Below, in pieces: positions 52,124 through 60,882 of a stretch of 64,000 bases of DNA. The stretch lies in assembly GCA_031426815.1 (NCBI GenBank), contig JASJPG010000014.1:1-64000 (forward strand), written 5' to 3'. The stretch's first letter is position 1. Every line of letters begins with the position of its first letter. The notes beneath the pieces were generated by a model. It did not search any database. It had not been told where the DNA came from and saw only the letters and a list, made by a program, of their open reading frames with translations. Origin of the DNA: PFJX01 sp031426815. GTDB taxonomy: Bacteria; Pseudomonadota; Gammaproteobacteria; Burkholderiales; Thiobacillaceae. The position numbers and the translations under genes are program-made.

Positions 52124-54817
52124 TCAACCCGATCTGAACAGGCGTGCGCCCAGCTTGCGCGCTTCATCCAGCAACAACACGCTGGACGCCACCATTGCGG
52201 CTTTCAGCCAGTCTTCCAGCGTCAGCGCAGTGGTGCCGAACAGAAGTTGCGCCGGCGCCCAGTGCACCACCACAACCTGCATCGCCAGCACGCCGGCCAG
52301 CGCCAGCCACAATTTGCCGTTCTTCAGAAACAGCGTGTTGAAGGCCGTATCGTGTTCGTTGCGCGCGTTGAATACATTGAAGAACTGGAACAGCACGAAG
52401 GTGGTGAAGGCCAGGGTCAGCGCATAGGTCTTTCCGTACGCCGCCAAAGCGTCCTGGAACAGCCACAAGGTGCCGGCCATCATGGTGACGCCGTACAGCG
52501 CCAGCCGGCCCAGACGCTGCAGCGTCAGAATTTCGGCGGACTGCACGCGCGGCGTTTCGCGCATGATGCCGGGTCGCGCCGGCTCGACGCCCAGCGTCAT
52601 CGCCGGCGGACCGTCCATGATGATGTTGATCCAGAGCAGTTGAATGGCGGTGAACGGCGCCGGCAGGCCGGCCAGGGTGGCGGCGAGCACGGTGAGGATG
52701 GCACCGATGTTGGTGGACAACTGGAAGCGGACGAACTTGACGATGTTGTCGAACACGACGCGGCCTTCTTCGATGGCGCGCACGATGGTGGCGAAGTTGT
52801 CGTCGGTGAGCACCATGCTGGCTGCTTCCCGCGTCACCGCAGTACCGGTGATGCCCATCGCAATGCCGATGTTGGCGGCTTTCAGGGCCGGTGCATCGTT
52901 GACGCCGTCGCCGGTCATGGCAACGACATGGCCGTCGCGCTTCAAGGCTTTGACGATGCGTACCTTGTGCGCCGGGGACACCCGTGCAAACACGCTGATG
53001 GCATTGATCCGCTGCGCCAGCGCGGCATCGTCCAGCGCATCCAGTTCGGCGCCGCTGATCACTTCGCCGGCCGGGTTGCCGGACGCTGCGATCAAGCCGA
53101 GTTCACGGCCGATCGCGGCAGCGGTGGCCTTGTGATCGCCGGTAATCATTTTCACGGCGATGCCGGCCTGCTGGCAGCGGCGTATCGCTTCGGCTGCCTC
53201 GGGGCGCGGCGGGTCGAGCAGGCCGGCCAGGCCGAGAAAGGTCCAGCCGGAAACCCAGACGCCGAGGTCGCCGGCCGGATCGAATTCGCGCGCCAGGATG
53301 ATGCGGCGGGCAACCGCCAGCACGCGCAGGGTCAGATCGGCCATGCGCTCGTTTTCCGCCTCGACTGCGGCGCGGGTGGCGGCATCGAGTTCGCGCTCGC
53401 CCGCCTCCGCCAGCCAATGCGAGGAATGCGCCAGCAGGATGCCGGGCGCGCCCTTGATGAACATCTCGACGTATTCGCCGGCATGGTGAAACGTGGCCAT
53501 GAACTTGTGCACCGAATCGAACGGAATTTCCGCGATGCGCGGCGCCCGTTCCTGTTCCGCTTCCGGCGACAACCCGCCCTTCTGCGCCAGCACCCAGAGC
53601 GCGCCTTCGGTGGGATCGCCGATCAGTTCGCCTTCTGCGTTTTCGTTGTGGACCTGCGAGTCGGTGCACAGCGCCATCGGCAACAAATATGGACGCAAAT
53701 CGGGCGCGTCCTGCAGTTCGATGTTGCCGTTCGCCAAGTAGCCCTCGCCGCTGACCTGGAACGCCGTGCCGCCGAACCATCCGGCGCGCGCGGTCATCTG
53801 GTTCAGCGTCAGCGTGCCGGTCTTGTCGGTACAGATCACCGTGGTCGAGCCGAGCGTTTCCACTGCAGCCAGTTTCTTCAGGATCGCCCGGTTCTGCGCC
53901 ATACGCCACATGCCGATGGCCAGCGTCACCGTCACCACGGCCGGCAACCCTTCCGGGATCGCCGCAACGGCAAGGGCGATGGCCGTCATCGCCGATTCGA
54001 TCCAGGGCAGGCCGCGCGCCAGATCGAGGCTGAAGATCACCATCACGACGATACCGGCAATCGCGGCCAGCTTCTTGCCCAAGGTGTCGAGCTGCTTCTG
54101 CAGCGGCGTCTCGGATTCTTCGCTGCTGGCAATCATGCCGGCCAGCTTGCCCATTTCGGTCGCCATACCGGTTGCCGTGACCAGCAACTCGGCGCGGCCG
54201 CGCGTCGCCACCGTGTTCATGTAAAGCAGATTGATACGGTCGCCCAGCGGCAAGTCTTCGGTGTCCAGCGCCTGCGTGCACTTGCCGACGGCTTGCGACT
54301 CGCCGGTCAGCGCCGCCTCGATCACCTCCAGGTTGTGTGCCGCGAGCAGACGGCCGTCGGCGGGAATACGGTCGCCCGCTTCGAGCAACACGATGTCGCC
54401 CGGCACCAGGCGACTAGCCTCCGTCTCCACCACGCGGCCGTCGCGGCGCACGCGTGCCAGCGCCGCCAGCATGCCCTTCAATGCCGCCAGCGTGCGTTCG
54501 GCGCGATGCTCCTGATAGAACCCCAGGCTGGCGTTGAGCAGCACGACGCCGAGGATCACGAAGGTATCCTTCAGATCGCCGATGGCCCAGGCCAGCACCG
54601 CCGCGAACAGCAGCACGATGACCAGGATGTTGCTGAACTGATCGAGGAACTTGCGCCAGACCGGTCGCGCTTTCGTCTCGGCCAGGCGATTCTCGCCATG
54701 CTGCTGGAGCCGGCCGCTGGCTTCGGCAGCGGACAAGCCGCGCGCCGTATCGACGCTCAGCGCGGCGGCGACGGCGACGCCGGTCAGGGTATGCCAGGCG
54801 CGAGATTCCTCATTCAC
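52124..54817 (-). CDS. P-type cation ATPase, type II (Ca2+-type)
   Basis: 897 residues from GTG 54817, overlapping the upstream stop in GTGA. The frame is open a further 1 kb, but that part lies inside the AI-2E gene and is low-complexity Arg-rich, so the late start is real. Domains: cation-ATPase N-terminus, actuator with TGES (171-174), M4 AIPEGLPAVVTVTL, phosphorylation loop CTDKTGTLT with Asp331, hinge MTGDGVNDAPALK, M5-M6 LLWINIIMDGPPAMTLG, and four C-terminal helices. PEGLPA in M4 is the mark of Ca2+-type P2A pumps. Probably exports Ca2+ or a similar cation. Co-transcribed with the permease and UPF0114 genes upstream. Confidence 0.92.
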   Translation of the reverse strand: MNEESRAWHTLTGVAVAAALSVDTARGLSAAEASGRLQQHGENRLAETKARPVWRKFLDQFSNILVIVLLFAAVLAWAIGDLKDTFVILGVVLLNASLGFYQEHRAERTLAALKGMLAALARVRRDGRVVETEASRLVPGDIVLLEAGDRIPADGRLLAAHNLEVIEAALTGESQAVGKCTQALDTEDLPLGDRINLLYMNTVATRGRAELLVTATGMATEMGKLAGMIASSEESETPLQKQLDTLGKKLAAIAGIVVMVIFSLDLARGLPWIESAMTAIALAVAAIPEGLPAVVTVTLAIGMWRMAQNRAILKKLAAVETLGSTTVICTDKTGTLTLNQMTARAGWFGGTAFQVSGEGYLANGNIELQDAPDLRPYLLPMALCTDSQVHNENAEGELIGDPTEGALWVLAQKGGLSPEAEQERAPRIAEIPFDSVHKFMATFHHAGEYVEMFIKGAPGILLAHSSHWLAEAGERELDAATRAAVEAENERMADLTLRVLAVARRIILAREFDPAGDLGVWVSGWTFLGLAGLLDPPRPEAAEAIRRCQQAGIAVKMITGDHKATAAAIGRELGLIAASGNPAGEVISGAELDALDDAALAQRINAISVFARVSPAHKVRIVKALKRDGHVVAMTGDGVNDAPALKAANIGIAMGITGTAVTREAASMVLTDDNFATIVRAIEEGRVVFDNIVKFVRFQLSTNIGAILTVLAATLAGLPAPFTAIQLLWINIIMDGPPAMTLGVEPARPGIMRETPRVQSAEILTLQRLGRLALYGVTMMAGTLWLFQDALAAYGKTYALTLAFTTFVLFQFFNVFNARNEHDTAFNTLFLKNGKLWLALAGVLAMQVVVVHWAPAQLLFGTTALTLEDWLKAAMVASSVLLLDEARKLGARLFRSG

Positions 54818-55875
54818 GCCGCACCCGCCTCTGCATCCAGATGCGCCGTCCATTCGCGCCAGATCGCCCAGGCCACGGCCAGAACGATGGGACCGGCGAA
54901 CAGGCCGACCAGGCCGAAGGCGAGAATGCCGCCGAGCACGCCGAACAGCACGAGCAGGAACGGAATCGTGCTGACGCTGCTGATGAACAGCGGCCGCACG
55001 ACGTTGTCGATCTGGCTGACCACCGCCGCGCCCCAGATCCAGACGCCGATGGCGGCGCCGGTTTCGCCCTGGAACAACAACCAGGCGCCGGCGCCGCCCC
55101 AGGCCAGCGGCGTGCCGAACGGAATCAACGCGAACAGCGCGGTAATCACGCCCAGCGTGACCGGCGACCCGAGACCGGCAACCCAATAACCGACGCCGGC
55201 GAAAACGCCTTGCACCAGCGCGGTCAGCAGCACGCCATAGACCACGGCGCGGGTGGTGGAACCGACTGCGGCGATGTAGCCATGCGCACTTTCGCCGATG
55301 AAACGGGCGAGGACATGGCGCAGTTCGACCAGGATGCGTGCGCCGTCGCGATAAAAGAAAAACAGGATCACCAGCACCAGAATCAGCTTGACCAGATTCC
55401 GCCCGACGCCGCCGGCGAAGGCGGCCGCATCGAAGGCATGCGTCACGACCCAGGCCTTGGCGGCATCGATCGCGCCTTGCGGATCGGACAACAGCAAGGC
55501 GCGCTGTTCGAGCAGCCAATCGCCCAGCCAGGGCAAGTTGGACAATGCTTCCGGCACGGCCGGAGGACGCGCCACGAAGACTTGAATACCGCGATAGACC
55601 GCGCCGACTTCCTGCTGCGCCAGCCAGGCCAGCCAGAGCAGCGGCGCGAACAGGGTCAATGCCGCGGCCAGGGTAGCCAGGCTGGCGGCCAGGGTATCGC
55701 GGTTGCCGCAAACCTTGCGGATCCACTGCGCCGCCGGCCAGGAGGCGTAAGCCAGCACGCCGGCCCAGGCCAGCGGCACCAGGAACGGCGTCAGCACCCA
55801 GGCCGCCAGAATGCACAGACCAGTCAGCGCCAGCAAAGGCGCCAGGCGACGGCTGAGCGGCGACGCCCCGGACAC
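54814..55875 (-). CDS. AI-2E family transporter-like membrane protein
   Basis: 353 residues from GTG 55875, with GGAG a few bases upstream; the longer frame from 55998 is Arg/Gly-rich and overlaps the preceding gene. Several membrane helices (APLLALTGLCILAAWVLTPFLV in part; LVKLILVLVILFFFYRDG; GVLGGILAFGLVGLFAGPIVLAVAW in part) match the AI-2E exporter / YhhT-PerM superfamily, which includes Na+/H+ antiporter-like members. It lies 2 bp from the UPF0114 gene and overlaps the P-type ATPase start, so it belongs to a cation-related operon. Substrate unknown. Confidence 0.87.
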   Translation of the reverse strand: MSGASPLSRRLAPLLALTGLCILAAWVLTPFLVPLAWAGVLAYASWPAAQWIRKVCGNRDTLAASLATLAAALTLFAPLLWLAWLAQQEVGAVYRGIQVFVARPPAVPEALSNLPWLGDWLLEQRALLLSDPQGAIDAAKAWVVTHAFDAAAFAGGVGRNLVKLILVLVILFFFYRDGARILVELRHVLARFIGESAHGYIAAVGSTTRAVVYGVLLTALVQGVFAGVGYWVAGLGSPVTLGVITALFALIPFGTPLAWGGAGAWLLFQGETGAAIGVWIWGAAVVSQIDNVVRPLFISSVSTIPFLLVLFGVLGGILAFGLVGLFAGPIVLAVAWAIWREWTAHLDAEAGAA

Positions 55876-55877
55876 GC

Positions 55878-56417
55878 CTACTCCTTGGCCTCCGCGTGAT
55901 CGTCCGGCGCCGCGCCGTGGTGACCGCCGGAGAGGCGGTCCATCAACGCGAACATCACGCCGGAGAACACCAGGGTCAGATGGATGATCACCACCCACAT
56001 CAAATCGTGCTCGCTATGCTGGCCGACATTGACGAAGTACTTGAGCAGTTCGATCCCGGAAATGGCGACGATGGAGCCGATCAATTTGAGTTTCAGGTCG
56101 GAGAAGCTGACATGTCCCATCCAGTCGGGTCGATCTTCGTGGTCGTGCGTGTCGATCTTGGAAATGAAGTTCTCGTAGCCGGCGAAGATGATGATCAGCA
56201 ACAGATTGGCGACCAGCGTGATATCGACCAGCGTCAGGATAGAGATCATCGCCTCGCCGCTGCTGCCTTCGAATACCACCGGCAAGGCCGAGATGAAGGC
56301 TTTGGTGAACTTCACCAGCAATAGGCCGATGCCGGCGATCAGGCCGAGATAGAACGGCGCCAGCAACCAGCGACTGCCGAAAATGAATACTTCAAGACCG
56401 TGTTCAACGCGTTTCAT
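55878..56417 (-). CDS. UPF0114 (YqhA-like) membrane protein
   Basis: 179 residues with SD AGGAAA. Membrane helices (WLLAPFYLGLIAGIGLLLVKF in part; TLVDITLVANLLLIIIFAGYENFIS in part; DLMWVVIIHLTLVFSGVMFALMD in part) and a conserved cytoplasmic segment (SDLKLKLIGSIVAISGIELLK in part) identify the YqhA/UPF0114 family of unknown function. The C-terminus is His/Asp-rich (GGHHGAAPDDHAEAKE). First gene of the operon with the AI-2E protein and P-type ATPase; an NhaR-like regulator gene diverges upstream. Confidence 0.9.
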   Translation of the reverse strand: MKRVEHGLEVFIFGSRWLLAPFYLGLIAGIGLLLVKFTKAFISALPVVFEGSSGEAMISILTLVDITLVANLLLIIIFAGYENFISKIDTHDHEDRPDWMGHVSFSDLKLKLIGSIVAISGIELLKYFVNVGQHSEHDLMWVVIIHLTLVFSGVMFALMDRLSGGHHGAAPDDHAEAKE

Positions 56418-56514
56418 GGGTTTCCTATTGATTGAGTAAAAATTGATGTACTGCGGGTGGCATGATTATCCAATAGCGTTACCGGATTGATGGTGTTTCC
56501 TCAAAGGCTCAATC

Positions 56515-57408
56515 GTGAACTACAAACATCTGCATTATTTCTGGATGGTCGCCCGCACCGGCAGCGTCGCACGCGCCAGCGAACGGCTGCATCTGACTCC
56601 GCAAACGCTGAGCGGCCAGATCAAGCTGCTGGAAGATGCGCTCGACACGCCGCTGTTTCAACCCGCCGGGCGCGGCCTGAGCATGACCGAAGCGGGCCGG
56701 CTGGCCTTGCGCTACGCCGATGAGATTTTCACGCTCGGCGATGAAATGAAGAGCGCCCTGCGCACCCGCCAGGCACGCGCGCAGCCCTTGCTGATCGGCC
56801 TTTCCGACGCGGTGCCGAAAACCATCGCGCACCGCCTGTTGGCGCCGGCGACGCGACTGGAAGACCCGGTGCGGCTGATCTGCCGCGAGGACAAGCTCGA
56901 CCGCCTGCTCGGCGAACTCGCGGTGAACCGGCTCGACATGGTGCTGGCCGACCGGCCGTTGCCGGCCGAAATGCATGTGCGCGGCTACAACCACCGGCTG
57001 CTGGAAAGCGAACTCGCATTCTTTGCCGCGCCCGCGCTGCTCGCCGCCTGTCCGGCGCCGTTTCCGCACTGCCTGGATGCGGCGCCGCTGCTGCTGCCGG
57101 GCGACGACGCCACCGCGCGCGTGCTGATCGAACGCTGGCTGGAAGCCGCCCGCCTGTCGCCGCGTATCGTCGGCGAATTCGACGACAGCGCGCTGATGAA
57201 GGCGTTCGGCCAGGGCGGCGCGGGCTTCTTCGTGGCACCGTCGATCATCGCGCAGGAAATCGAAGCGCAATATCACGTAATACTGGTCGGACGCGCCGAG
57301 GGAGTGCGCGAGACCTTCTACGCGATCACGGCGGAACGCCAGATCGCGCATGCCGCATTGCGCGCAGTGACGGAAGCGGCGCGCGACGCGGTGTTTGCCG
57401 ACACTTGA
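56515..57408 (+). CDS. NhaR-like LysR-family regulator
   Basis: 297 residues from GTG 56515. The N-terminal winged HTH (MNYKHLHYFWMVARTGSVARASERLHLTPQTLS..., of which HYFWMVARTGSVARASERL is the key part) and short effector domain match NhaR, the LysR-type activator of the Na+/H+ antiporter gene nhaA, also linked to biofilm PGA control in E. coli. It is divergent from the UPF0114/AI-2E/P-type ATPase operon across 97 bp and is a likely regulator of those cation-transport genes; that link is inferred. Confidence 0.85.
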   Translation: MNYKHLHYFWMVARTGSVARASERLHLTPQTLSGQIKLLEDALDTPLFQPAGRGLSMTEAGRLALRYADEIFTLGDEMKSALRTRQARAQPLLIGLSDAVPKTIAHRLLAPATRLEDPVRLICREDKLDRLLGELAVNRLDMVLADRPLPAEMHVRGYNHRLLESELAFFAAPALLAACPAPFPHCLDAAPLLLPGDDATARVLIERWLEAARLSPRIVGEFDDSALMKAFGQGGAGFFVAPSIIAQEIEAQYHVILVGRAEGVRETFYAITAERQIAHAALRAVTEAARDAVFADT

Positions 57409-57455
57409 TAGGTCGGGCGCCACGCGGGCCGGCGAGACGTCGGCGCTCCCGACGT

Positions 57456-58019
57456 TCAGTTGTCCTTGAACCCTTCCACCTCGATGGCGAGTTTCACTTC
57501 GTCGCCGATCAGCGGAATCGCGTAATTCATGCCGAAATCGGAGCGTTTGATGACGGCATGCACATCGGCGCCGCACAACGGCCGCCGCGTCAGAAATTGC
57601 AGGGTGCAGGCGTAGTCGCGGATTTCCAGCGTAACCGGCTTGGTCACGCCGAGCAGGGTCAGGTTGCCGGTCGCCGACACCGGCTTCGCGTCTTTGAATT
57701 CGACGCTGTTCGACTGGAACAGGATTTCCGGGAATTGCGCGGTACGGAAGAAATTGGCGCCGAGCAGTTTCTGGTTCAGCCCATCGTGGCCGCTATCGCC
57801 GGAAGCGGCGTCAATCCGCACTTCGATGCTGCCGGCCTGCTTTTCCGCATCGAGCATGACCTTGCCCTGGCTGCGATTGAATTTGCCGCGCAGCGTCGAG
57901 ACGCCCTGGTGGCGGATCTCGAAGCTCGGATAGGTATGGCCGGGGTCGAGCGTGAACGTCTCGGCGGCCCAGGCTGAAGAGATACACAGGCAGATTGGCA
58001 GCGCGGCAAGGTATTTCAT
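57456..58019 (-). CDS. YceI-family periplasmic protein 1
   Basis: 187 residues: signal peptide MKYLAALPICLCISSAWA and a YceI beta-barrel (FTLDPGHTYPSFEIRHQG; LNQKLLGANFFRTAQFPEILF in part; FGMNYAIPLIGDEVKLAIEVEGF in part). YceI barrels bind isoprenoid or other amphiphilic ligands in the periplasm. It lies last in a minus-strand run, 9 bp after a second YceI gene. Confidence 0.93.
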   Translation of the reverse strand: MKYLAALPICLCISSAWAAETFTLDPGHTYPSFEIRHQGVSTLRGKFNRSQGKVMLDAEKQAGSIEVRIDAASGDSGHDGLNQKLLGANFFRTAQFPEILFQSNSVEFKDAKPVSATGNLTLLGVTKPVTLEIRDYACTLQFLTRRPLCGADVHAVIKRSDFGMNYAIPLIGDEVKLAIEVEGFKDN

Positions 58020-58028
58020 GTTTGCACC

Positions 58029-58577
58029 TCAGGGATTGAGCAGGATTTTGAAGCGGGCTTCCAGGTCGTCCGCCACCACCGACGGATCGGCCCATTCGCC
58101 GCCACCGATATCGAATTGCGAGCGTTTCAGCGCAACCCGGCCGCTGGCCAGCCAACCGCCGTTACGTTGCGGCGTCAGGATGAACGGCACCGTCATGGAC
58201 TGGGTACGCCCCTTCAGGGTGAAATCGCCGCTGGCCGTGTAAATACCTGCGTCATCGCGGCGGATGCTCCTGGATACGAAACTGGCCTTCGGGTAGCGCG
58301 CGGTATCGAACCAGGCCGGCCGTTTTGCTTCGTCGTTGCCTTCCGCTGAACCGGTGTCGATGCTGGCGACATCGAGGTCGACCCGAAAAAGACCCAACTC
58401 AGGCTTGGCCGGGTCGAACGTCGCCTTGACGCTGTAACGGCCGAAACTGCCTTCCACCGGGACGTTCATCTGCTTGATCACGAAGCCGATCCGGCTCTTG
58501 CCGAAATCGACCTGCCAGTCCTTCGCCGCGACGGACCCGGCGCACAACGCCAGAACGAGCAACCCATACTTTTTCAT
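58029..58577 (-). CDS. YceI-family periplasmic protein 2
   Basis: 182 residues: signal peptide MKKYGLLVLALCAGSVAA and the YceI fold (KDWQVDFGKSRIGFVIKQ; IDTGSAEGNDEAKRPAWFDTARYPKASFVS in part; LKRSQFDIGGGEWADPSVVAD in part). It is a paralogue of the next gene rather than a copy and overlaps the cytochrome b561 gene by 4 nt. The YceI/YceJ pairing is conserved in many Gram-negatives. Confidence 0.93.
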   Translation of the reverse strand: MKKYGLLVLALCAGSVAAKDWQVDFGKSRIGFVIKQMNVPVEGSFGRYSVKATFDPAKPELGLFRVDLDVASIDTGSAEGNDEAKRPAWFDTARYPKASFVSRSIRRDDAGIYTASGDFTLKGRTQSMTVPFILTPQRNGGWLASGRVALKRSQFDIGGGEWADPSVVADDLEARFKILLNP

Positions 58578-59113
58578 GTTTTTTTCCTTAGCCAGGGCGC
58601 CATGCGCGCCAGTACGCCATCGTGTCGAATATGGTGGTGATACAAGGCTGCCGCCGCATGCAGAACGACCAGCGTCACCAGCAGATTGACCGAACCGGCA
58701 TGAAGTTCCTTGAAGATTTCCGCCATCGCTTTGTCTTTTCCGACCAGATCGGGCAAAGGCAGAACGCCGAACCAGACCACCGAAAAACCCGCCGCTGAAC
58801 TGTACAGCCAGCCCAGCACCGGCACTGCAATCAACAGCAGGTAAAGCACACCGTGCATCGCGGCCGATATTTTCACCTCCAGCATGGTCAGTTCATGGCG
58901 ATGATCGAAGCGGTCGACGAAACGCAGCAGCAGCCGCAAAGGCAGCAGAAACAGCACCGACATGCCGACCCATTTGTGCCAGGAATACAGCTTCAATTTC
59001 AACGGCGACAAGGTCATGTCTTCCAGCATTTCGGCCAGCACATAGGCCGCGACGATCAACAGCAAGGTCAACCAGTGCAGGCCGATCAACGGCCAGCTAT
59101 AGCGGGTGCGCAT
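58574..59113 (-). CDS. Cytochrome b561 (YceJ-like)
   Basis: 179 residues, four membrane helices. Candidate haem-ligand His residues are in IGLHWLTLLLIVAAYVLAE, LYSWHKWVGMSVLFLLPLRL, ISAAMHGVLYLLLIAVPVLG and LVTLVVLHAAAALYHHHIRH. The family is an inner-membrane dihaem b-type cytochrome that moves electrons between quinols and periplasmic partners. Coupled with the downstream YceI gene by a start/stop overlap. Confidence 0.93.
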   Translation of the reverse strand: MRTRYSWPLIGLHWLTLLLIVAAYVLAEMLEDMTLSPLKLKLYSWHKWVGMSVLFLLPLRLLLRFVDRFDHRHELTMLEVKISAAMHGVLYLLLIAVPVLGWLYSSAAGFSVVWFGVLPLPDLVGKDKAMAEIFKELHAGSVNLLVTLVVLHAAAALYHHHIRHDGVLARMAPWLRKKT

Positions 59114-59138
59114 CGATATTTACTCCCGGATTCGAGGA

Positions 59139-59606
59139 CTACAGCCAGCGCTTCACCCGACTGCGGTATTCGCGATATGCGTCGCCGAACCGGGCCAGCA
59201 GATGCGCTTCTTCATTCGCGATGACGCCGTAACGCATCACCGCCCAGACCAGCGGCACGAACAGCACCGGCCAAGCCGTGGCGAGCAACAGGGTCACTCC
59301 GGCGTAGACGAACCAGTCGGAAACATAGATCGGATTGCGCGAGCGGGCGAACGGCCCCTGCGTGACCAGATTCGACGCTGCCCGGTATGGATTGACCGTG
59401 GTGTGATGCCCCCAGATCGCCGCCAGCGCCCAGGCAAAGCCGGCCAGGCCGATGCCGATCGAGGTCCAGCCGAGGTAGGTCGCCAGCGGTGCCGGATCGA
59501 ACGCCAGCGAATAGCGTTGCTCCAGCCACCAGGCGCCAAACAACGCGACGGCATAGACCAGCGGCGGCGGCACCAGCGTGCGCGGGCGGATGGCGGGATC
59601 GCGCAT
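59139..59606 (-). CDS. ICMT/PEMT-type membrane methyltransferase
   Basis: 155 residues from ATG 59606, immediately after the folE-like stop. Membrane helices (LVPPPLVYAVALFGAWWLEQ; WTSIGIGLAGFAWALAAIWG) and the SAM-binding C-terminal motif VTQGPFARSRNPIYVSDW...NEEAHLLARFGDAYREYRSRV (in part) identify the isoprenylcysteine carboxyl methyltransferase / phospholipid methyltransferase-like family. The substrate in bacteria is generally unknown. It stands between a FolE variant and cytochrome b561. Confidence 0.87.
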   Translation of the reverse strand: MRDPAIRPRTLVPPPLVYAVALFGAWWLEQRYSLAFDPAPLATYLGWTSIGIGLAGFAWALAAIWGHHTTVNPYRAASNLVTQGPFARSRNPIYVSDWFVYAGVTLLLATAWPVLFVPLVWAVMRYGVIANEEAHLLARFGDAYREYRSRVKRWL

Positions 59607-59611
59607 CGGTT

Positions 59612-60256
59612 CTATCTCGGCGACGGGCTGGAAATCGCGCGCAGGAATTCGTTGCGCCATTGCGCATCCTGCTGGAAGCAACCGGAGAAGGCTTGCGTGA
59701 CGACACGTTCGTCGCCGCGTCGGTCCTCGCCCAGCAACAAACAAAGCTGTTCCGCCTCGATCACGCAGGCCGCGCCCTTGGCTTTGCCATGAACGAGCAG
59801 CGCCTCGACGATGTCGCGCGTCATCCATTCCTGATAAGTGAAGCGATGGCCGATGGCATCGACCAGCCGCGCGATGCGGCCGAAACCGTGCAGGCGGCCG
59901 CCCGGCACATAAGCCACATGCGCGACGCCGCGAAACGGCACCAGATGATGCGGACACACGCCATGTACGGCGATGCCACGCACCACCACCATGTCCTCGC
60001 GCAGGTCGGCAAACCCTTCGCCGAGTGCTTCCGCCGGGTCGATCTCGTAACCACCGAGCAGGCGCTTTTCCCATAGATCGCGCACGCGGCGTGCAGTCTT
60101 GCCGGTATGCACCGAATCCGGCGCCACACCGCAGGCCAGCAGCAGATCGGTCACCGCTTGCTCGAACGCGGCCGGGTTGAAGCGGCCGACGCGGGGAATA
60201 CCAACCGCACCGGGTTCAAACGGATGGCAATCGTCGTGATCGCAACAGTCGCTCAT
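59612..60256 (-). CDS. folE: GTP cyclohydrolase I (FolE)-like protein with altered active site
   Basis: 214 residues. The FolE fold is evident: VHTGKTARRVRDLWEKRLLGG in part, GIAVHGVCPHHLVPFRGVAHVAYVP in part with Cys101 and His104 as zinc ligands, and GRIARLVDAIGHRFTYQEWMT. The third zinc ligand Cys172 is kept, but the motif usually EAxHxCM reads E-A-E-Q-L-C-L: the catalytic His (His179 in E. coli) is Gln170, and the following M-x-x-R-G is lost (LLLGEDRRGDER). The N-terminus has an unusual CCDHDDCH cluster. It may be a paralogue with changed chemistry, or a weak enzyme. ATGA overlap with the upstream YjdF-like gene. Confidence 0.82.
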   Translation of the reverse strand: MSDCCDHDDCHPFEPGAVGIPRVGRFNPAAFEQAVTDLLLACGVAPDSVHTGKTARRVRDLWEKRLLGGYEIDPAEALGEGFADLREDMVVVRGIAVHGVCPHHLVPFRGVAHVAYVPGGRLHGFGRIARLVDAIGHRFTYQEWMTRDIVEALLVHGKAKGAACVIEAEQLCLLLGEDRRGDERVVTQAFSGCFQQDAQWRNEFLRAISSPSPR

Positions 60257-60882
60257 TTCATTCCTTGGTTGATTTCGGCCAATTGGCGGTCATGCCAGCG
60301 TCCGAGCAGAATCTGCGAGGTTAGTGCGCCGCACAAGGCCAGAAACATGTCCCATTGGGTGTCCCAGACATCGCCCTGCGTGGCGAGGAAGGCGACGGCA
60401 TCATCGCCGGAACCGACCGCCACCCACCATTCGATCATTTCGTAGAAGGCGGAAATCCCGAGACAGACGCACGTGGTCAAAAATAACAGCCATTTGCCGG
60501 CAGTCAGCGGCGACCGACGCAGCAGGATTTCGCGCGCGACGATGGCCGGGATGAAGCCCTGCGCGATGTGCCCCACCCGGTCGTAATGATTGCGCGACAA
60601 CTCGAACGTGTCGCGCAGCCAGTTGAACAGCGGCATTTCTGCATAGGTGTAATGGCCGCCGACCATCAGGATGACGCCATGCAGTGTCAACAGGCCGTAC
60701 GCCAGGGTCGTCAGAGGAAAACCGCGGCCGCTGAGCAGCAGCAACGGCAACGCAATCAGTACCGGCGCGACTTCGAGAAACCAGGTGAAGGTGTCTTTCG
60801 GTTGATAGCCGGACCAGACCAGTACTAGCAGGGTGGGCAGCAGCCAGACGCGCGGGTCAATCCTTGGCTTTGTCCGGGTCAT
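60253..60882 (-). CDS. DUF2238 / YjdF-like membrane protein
   Basis: 209 residues from ATG 60882; the frame is open further upstream but only inside the small ArfA-like gene. Several membrane helices (VWLLPTLLVLVWSGY, VAPVLIALPLLLLSG, YGLLTLHGVILMVGGHYTYA) and the family signature RNHYDRVGHIAQGFIPAIVAREIL plus FYEMIEWW identify the DUF2238/YjdF family of unknown function. Confidence 0.88.
   Translation of the reverse strand: MTRTKPRIDPRVWLLPTLLVLVWSGYQPKDTFTWFLEVAPVLIALPLLLLSGRGFPLTTLAYGLLTLHGVILMVGGHYTYAEMPLFNWLRDTFELSRNHYDRVGHIAQGFIPAIVAREILLRRSPLTAGKWLLFLTTCVCLGISAFYEMIEWWVAVGSGDDAVAFLATQGDVWDTQWDMFLALCGALTSQILLGRWHDRQLAEINQGMK

Noticed and set aside
52079..55189. 1,036-codon plus-strand frame
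   Set aside because: Antisense shadow of the P-type ATPase, whose catalytic motifs are all intact on the minus strand.
54818..55816. N-terminal 333-residue extension of the P-type ATPase frame
   Set aside because: It overlaps the AI-2E gene in another frame and is low-complexity Arg/Gly sequence; the GTG in a GTGA overlap gives a normal-length ATPase.
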